A stretch of DNA of 64,000 nt, taken from NCBI RefSeq assembly GCF_019925205.1, contig NC_083565.1, positions 25,696,241-25,760,240 of the forward strand. Direction: 5' to 3'. Each line of letters opens with the position of its first letter. Position 1 is the stretch's first letter. This stretch comes from Metopolophium dirhodum (taxonomy: Eukaryota; Arthropoda; Insecta; Hemiptera; Aphididae). Shown here in pieces: positions 59,125-64,000 of this stretch. Under the pieces are notes generated by a model, which did not search any database, was not told where the DNA came from, and saw nothing but the letters and a program-made list of their open reading frames with translations. Both the position numbers and the translations under genes were made by a program.

Positions 59125-59735
59125 CAGTCTTATAAAAAATACTTTTGAAAAAGTATTCGAATAAAAAAGTATTTAAAATACTTTTAAACTACTATTATTA
59201 TAGTTACATATAGAAATGTATTTTACGAATACTCCCAAAGTATTTGATTACAAATACAAATATTTTTTTAAATTTTATGCTTTATAATATATATATATAT
59301 ATATATATGTATATTGTACATATTACTAAATCAGTATAGGTACCTATTATGTTACTACTTACCATAGATTTTAACAATTACTTTAACGTGTTTGACTATT
59401 TAAAGATAAATACATGTTCACATATTTCATCTTGCATTCAGATATATATTTCAACTAATTGATTACATTTTAATGAAAAAAATTAAATAAAAAGTGGTTA
59501 TTAACTATTAATATGGAATTATTTTAAAGTTATTACATTTTCGGTTTTCTTAAAAAATTCCAGAAACAGAAACCATATTAAATTAATAAAACGGACTTTA
59601 TGGTATTTTAATACAAGAATATTTAAACTTTGTTAAAAGTACTTATAAAAAGTATTCAAAATACTTAAAAAATATATTTAAAAAATTGTAACAAAACGAT
59701 AATACTATTTTAAGAATTACGTAGTTCACTGTTTA
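59125..59735. mobile_element. Old hAT-like element, arm 2 copy
   Basis: Counterpart of 26420-26995, with about 40 extra bp near its right end. It contains a (TA)n run at 59288-59308. Confidence 0.4.
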
Positions 59736-60330
59736 CCGGAAGTTCAAATACTGTTTTGCTAATGCCGAGTATCTGAATAACAGAAAACGTACATTATTAT
59801 ACAGTATATGTAGAGCATTAACGGAGCCTGACATTATCTGCCGAGTGTAAATTTGCAAATTTACTATGTTAGGCACTTGTAGGACGGAGACGATAAATTT
59901 CAGCGTGGCGTCCTCATAGAGTAATACTCTATGGGTGTCCTCTTAAAACAAGATACGCTGGACCGTCTTAATCTATTATTTGATATAACGCCGTGTGTAT
60001 TTAGTATTGGCATGAACTATCTTAGTTCATGGTATTGGGAAGACAGATTAACACTGGAGTCTGGGAGCGCTGTCGACGCCTATCGTACTGATGGTTAGGC
60101 GGGTTCCCTCCTACGTGGAGTCGCGAGTCGGAAGATTGTATTCCTTTAAGTGAAGTGTATGTGAATGTATTTGATAATATTAGAAGAAATTATTTAATTT
60201 ATTTTATTAGATTTTAAGGCTTCGACGTCTGAGGTCATTTGCCTGTAAGGTTGGTAGGGTTGGTGCAGTAGGGTTGGGACTGTTGGTATATACGGTCGGT
60301 TAGGAACACGTGTATGTGTGACAAGGTTTT

Positions 60331-60435
60331 TGCGCACAACGAACCCAAATGGTCATCCATCCGAGAACTAGTAGCAGCGGCCGTTCCGTACTCTTAATCA
60401 CGTCGCGTGATTGATTTCAGCCACTGCGCCGCGCC
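60331..60435 (-). ncRNA. 5S rRNA-like sequence, possibly a 5S-derived SINE
   Basis: On the minus strand TCTCGGATGGATGACCATTT followed by GGGTTCG resembles the 3' half of eukaryotic 5S rRNA (CTCGGATGGGTGACC...TGGGAA), and GGCTGAAATCAATCACGCGA precedes it. The middle does not fit 5S well and the 5' half is missing, so this is at best a relic or SINE head. Confidence 0.25.
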
Positions 60436-60959
60436 GAGTCACGATAGTAGAAATTGTACTTACCAACGTATACAGTTAGGTATAAAAGCGTATAAAGTTT
60501 CGATACCAAAATTAATTTATTATAAAAAGTAAAATCCTCCATCCTCCACCTATATAGAACAGAACCCGTATGGCGCTCTGATTCCGACTAGGTATAATTT
60601 TTGAACTAGCGTAAGGAAACTGCTAATGAAAAAATCGCGTCTCCCGGATGGGCGGTCTCCCGGCGGCGGCTTAGGCGTCGCTGCGTTATCACCGCTCCTT
60701 ATCACTTTTGACGATTTTTTTCAAAATTTTCAAAATTTCTTCAGATTGTTCGTCTTTACTTCGTCTGAGGACTTTCCACGTCCATGCTCGGACCTTATTC
60801 GCGTTCCACGCTAAATTTACAGGCCGTGCGCTGCCGTACTTCCTTTGCGACAAATCCTGGGGCGGAGTGGCGTCGCGGAAAACAGACGGTCAATATCGCC
60901 GCCGTCGTGTAGGTATTACTATATACAGGCATAAATACATGCGTCGGTGGGCTCGTGGC

Positions 60960-61426
60960 CAAATGTTTTACATTTTTTTTCACGTAATTTATTACTTAAT
61001 TTGCGTTTTCTGCTGCAGTAATGAACGTTGCATACCTTATTACTTATAGCCTACCCTTATTACTTCGGCAAACTTCATTGGAGGTGACTGACCTGCTAGG
61101 CAATCAAAAAAATATTGCGGCTGTATGGTTTTCATGGACGCCCGAAATGTTTTGAATTTTTTTCCACGGAATTTATTACTTAAATTTGCGTTTTTGGTGA
61201 CAGTAATGAACGCTTTCCGCGATTCGACGCAGTCGGATTGCATACCTGTTGCCGTGGCCCGGCCATCCCACATTGTCCGATATCCGACGATTGCCTACCC
61301 CGATAACTGAGGTGACTGACCTGATAGACACCAAAAAAATAGCGGCGGCTATATGATTTTTTTCGACAACACTCAGGGCCAACACCGGTGGGGGGGTCTC
61401 CCCTTGCGACGCTCGGAGAGCTAGTT
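60960..61426. repeat. Tandem repeat T, second locus
   Basis: Shares GAGGTGACTGACCTGCTAG, TTTTTT-CACGTAATTTATTAC, GATTCGACGCAGTCGGATTG and the closing GCGACGCTCGGAGAGCTAGT with 48400-49185. Confidence 0.8.
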
Positions 61427-61977
61427 GAATTATAAACTCAATGTGTTGAAAATTATTCACTCTATGTATACCTTTCAAATAAATATCTACCAGCCCACTA
61501 AATCCAAAATAAATTGGCAGGTGCAGCGAAAGCAGTATTCGCTGCACCCGTGCGCATGCCTAGGGGTTTAATGGTTCAAACCTAAACCGGAAAGTTTTCA
61601 AACAATATTATTTTTCGACATGCAGCTCTATTATATTATATAAAAATTATACTATTATTTTACCTATGTAAAATTCAATTTTGAATGTTTTTAAATATTA
61701 TTTAGTATTAACTATTCGACTATATTGACGTCTGCACGTTCTACATAATACATATTATATTATTATTATTTACAATTCTTGTATTGGTTTTGGTCGTTTA
61801 TGTCGTATCCTCCAGTGTAATGCGTTAGGTATTATATGATTTATTCAGCAGTTTTCGTCACCTTTAGCGTTTATACTGCAGGTCCACGGTCATTACTTTG
61901 CATAATTGACTAACGAGTTTCTTTGTTTAAAATATATATTTTAACGATTTTTTTAGTCGTTAAATCTGTAACAATTG

Positions 61978-62312
61978 ATTTCCTCAATAGTTATTGAATG
62001 CCACGAGAAAAACCACCGAAAAATTACGAAAAACCGCTAAAAATGGAATTTTTATTTCCAACGCTTTGTTTGGCACCATAGAAACGAATTAAAAATAATA
62101 CTTATTATAATGTAAATTCAAGTTACATGATATATTAAATAATAACAATATCCAGACTGACAAACCGTCTCCGCTCAGAAACGTTTTTCTTATACAATGA
62201 TATCATATTATCATTGAATTCAATTTTAATACAACCCATTATACAATAACCCACTTGTAACCTACTGTACATTAGAGCGAAATCCACTTACCCGCTTTTT
62301 TTATTTATATTG
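61978..62312 (+). repeat. Dispersed AT-rich repeat family R1 (copy 5)
   Basis: Starts CTCAATAGTTATTGAATGCC and contains GAAAAATTACGAAAAACCGC, CCGTCTCCGCTCAGAAACG and TAGAGCGAAATCCACTTACC. It abuts the right edge of duplication arm 2. Confidence 0.65.
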
Positions 62313-62347
62313 TTAATTTCCTAGTACCACTGTAGAGTACCACAGTT

Positions 62348-62690
62348 CGAGAAACGCTGACCTAGATAACCTTGCTTTTTTTATTAAAGTTTATTTATAT
62401 TATCTACATCACGCTTGTTCATTGTTTACTGCATAGGTATATTCGGTTGTACCATATACCCACGTCCGACTGTAGGTACCGACTATTAATATTATAATCT
62501 GTATATCTGTGTGACTGTGCTGTATACCGACATAGCTTTGATTTTGTTATCATGTTCAAGCGTTCAGCAATAGTAAGTAAACTGACCGTCAGCGAGTTAA
62601 CGTGTGCCATTGATATTATAATATTATTCCAGTCGTTCGATCGGGACTAAAGTCACATTATAATTTATATGCAGCAACGAATAAATAAAA
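62348..62690. repeat. Dispersed repeat H, inverted partner of 37735-38215
   Basis: Begins TTCGAGAAACGCTGACCTAG (inverted hAT-like terminus) and continues through GTGCTGTATACCGACATAGC to GATCGGGACTAAAGTCACAT. Confidence 0.65.
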
Positions 62691-62694
62691 AAGC

Positions 62695-63235
62695 AAGGCT
62701 GGGCAAGTTAGTGATTTTTTTTAACTCAGTTAAGTTATGTTCATATACACAAATAACAAAATAACTTTAATATGAAATGAATTGAAATGTATACCATAAT
62801 ATAATATATAGAAGATAATAAAATGTTTTTCCCAAATTTTTTTTCGTTTTTCCTATCCAAAATAACTTTTAATGTCACCCTTCAAAAGGCACCTACCTTA
62901 CCTACCAACTATAGATCCAATTTGCGATCAGAAATCATTCGCAATGTTGAAGAACAAAACATTTTTTTTACCATAAAACGCCGTGTAACTGATACGCATG
63001 TACACAAAAACACACATAATTGTAAAATCTCAATACACGTTAATCGATAAATAAATCTTCGTCAAAATAATATAATACAATTATAGTGCACTTCTGCGTT
63101 ATAACGTAAGTACAGTATTGGTATATCAATAATATAATACAAATAATGGTGTTTGGAAACAAAAAAAACAGGCCCAAAATCAAGCCGACGCCGCTGGTCG
63201 ATTAATAATAATGAGATATGGTTTACCCGCTGGCT
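62695..63235. other. Intergenic sequence upstream of module C
   Basis: At 62697 CAAGGCTGGGCAAGTTAGTG is a hAT-family end without a clear partner. The 75-codon frame 62823-63050 has no recognised features. GCTGGCTACTAATAAACGAT at 63229 matches the region upstream of module B. Confidence 0.4.
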
Positions 63236-63351
63236 ACTAATAAACGATGTTTGTTTTAAATTATCGGCGACGGCCTATGACGAAATTCGGAATCGTCTCA
63301 TTTGCAATTCTGACTGTATACCTACACGCTGACAATAATTTACCTGAGAAA

Positions 63352-64000
63352 ATGGCTGAATCACAAAAAAACGAAACGACCCACGAAATCATCGTGGACG
63401 TCTTAGAAAAAATCATAAACAACATCGATTACGAGCTGATGGAAGAAATTCGCGGGCGGTGACACGTCGGAAACCCTTCTTCAACTGGACGACGATTCCA
63501 GTACTGGACCGGTTGACGGGATCAAAGACGACGTGGTCGCTGTACCAGCGATGATGCAGGCGGCGGCAGTGGAAGCGCCAAGTGACGAGGCGGAGTTCGT
63601 CACACCGGCCAGGGGAGCTGAGGTCAAGAACAGCTTTGGAGACTTGATCGGCTGGCTGGACCCGGGGGCAACGCTAGCAACACGCGCAGCTCCACGCAGA
63701 CGGTCGGCAGCGAGGATCGCGTCCGCTGCGTGGAGAGGTGTGAAGAAGGCCGTACGCGTATGCTGCTGTTGTTTCCCGAAGTGAAACCGTCCGAGAGTTC
63801 CCCTCTGGCTGAGGGCAGCGGACAGGGCGTGGCGATGACGTGGGGTCGAGGTACATAGGTACGTGACAGTGCACTTTTAGGGTGATCGGCGGTAAGTCAC
63901 CAATACACGTTCTCCGGCCACCGGCGGCAGCGCGACCGGATCGGGAACGTCGTGCGCTCGAGGACGCCGAGGACACGCGAGACCCTCTGGCGGCGCGGCG
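63352..64000 (+). pseudogene. GC-rich WKGVRR module, copy C (frameshifted, cut by window end)
   Basis: From the ATG at 63352 the frame reads MAESQKNETTHEIIVDVLEK, an amphipathic start like copies A and B, and stops at 63460. The rest continues in the +1 frame: LLQLDDDSSTGPVDG, PARGAEVKNSFGDLIGWLD and the tail SAAWRGVKKAVRVCCCCFPK to a stop at 63782. That frame has its own stop at 63437, so a shift must lie between 63440 and 63462. The donor GGCG/GTAAGTCACC (63892-63897) is conserved; the acceptor lies past the window. It could be a sequencing indel, a programmed shift or a pseudogene. The in-frame ATG at 63247 gives a longer N-terminus not seen in copy B. Confidence 0.55.

Larger units (their letters stand above)
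60289..61438. other. 1.15-kb composite block present only in arm 2
   Basis: Arm 1 reads GGGTTGGGACAATGTG at the site. In arm 2 the block between GGGAC and AATGTG starts TGTTGGTATATAC and ends ATAAACTC. It is a patchwork: a 5S-like piece (60331-60435), a copy of the 42.95 kb word, GC-rich sequence shared with block D (60845-60955), and tandem repeat T (60960-61426). Nothing in it looks like a functional gene. Confidence 0.6.
51127..61977. repeat. Segmental duplication, arm 2 (partner 17400-28095)
   Basis: Same orientation as arm 1, 33.7 kb away. Relative to arm 1 it has lost KAT exons 7-10, gained or kept blocks at 56635-56988 and 60289-61438, and differs by small indels throughout. Its left edge lies inside a KAT exon (AGAACACTGG), its right edge joins a copy of repeat R1. 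Confidence 0.9.

Noticed and set aside
62419..62610. 63-codon minus-strand frame
   Set aside because: It lies in dispersed repeat H; the inverted partner at 37.8 kb does not keep the frame.
1..64000. CRISPR arrays, prokaryotic operons, riboswitches and tRNA genes
   Set aside because: Tandem repeats here are irregular and AT-rich without spacers of constant length, coding is intron-split, and I saw no cloverleaf-compatible A and B box pair that I could support.

Overview
The window is very AT-rich, intron-bearing animal DNA. An aphid (Hemiptera, Aphididae) is the best guess, from base composition, the abundance of short TAGGTA/GTACCTA runs, many degraded hAT-type elements and a short lineage-type KAT6 paralogue; I could not test the species. 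No tRNA, CRISPR, prokaryotic operon or intact rRNA gene is visible. Most annotated material is mobile or duplicated DNA, with few genes that look able to work.

Layout. 1-13.5 kb: AT-rich intergenic DNA with hAT-type MITEs (519-1283, 6448-6976, 8497-8856, each with an 8-bp target-site duplication), a hairpin MITE (1527-1842) and possible decayed exons (5723-9020). 13.5-15.8 kb: a LINE-ORF1-like fragment next to a short CCTAA run, and more repeats. 16.06-18.77 kb: the clearest gene, a ten-exon MYST histone acetyltransferase of the KAT6 (MOZ/enok) type, 529 residues, with all splice phases compatible and a tandemly duplicated basic exon near its N-terminus. 18.8-20.5 kb: fragments of an MFS sugar transporter and a stray copy of KAT exon 9. 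17.4-28.1 kb as a whole is one arm of a segmental duplication of about 10.7 kb; the other arm is 51.13-61.98 kb, same orientation, where the KAT gene is reduced to a zinc-finger exon spliced by deletion onto transporter sequence.

28.3-29.9 kb (minus strand), 44.2-45.8 kb (plus) and 63.2-64.0 kb (plus, cut by the window end) hold three copies of a GC- and CpG-rich two-exon module. Its first exon encodes an acidic protein ending in a basic W-(K/R)-G-V-(R/K)-(R/K) and cysteine-rich tail; only the 44 kb copy is open from start to stop. I recognise no known family, and this is the best candidate for something undescribed. Between the modules lie a solo LTR (31631-32519, GGAG target duplication), a truncated EF-1alpha-like gene that keeps a TATA box and 5' UTR intron (33476-33791), a minus-strand LINE reverse transcriptase relic (36117-37620), an unassigned GC-rich ORF (38899-39432), a duplicated block (35.2-35.8 and 49.9-50.5 kb), and several tandem repeats at 45.9, 47.2 and 48.4-49.0 kb.

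The only gene with a confidently assigned biochemical role is the KAT6-type acetyltransferase. Coordinates of exons were read by eye from splice signals and phase; percent identities were not computed.
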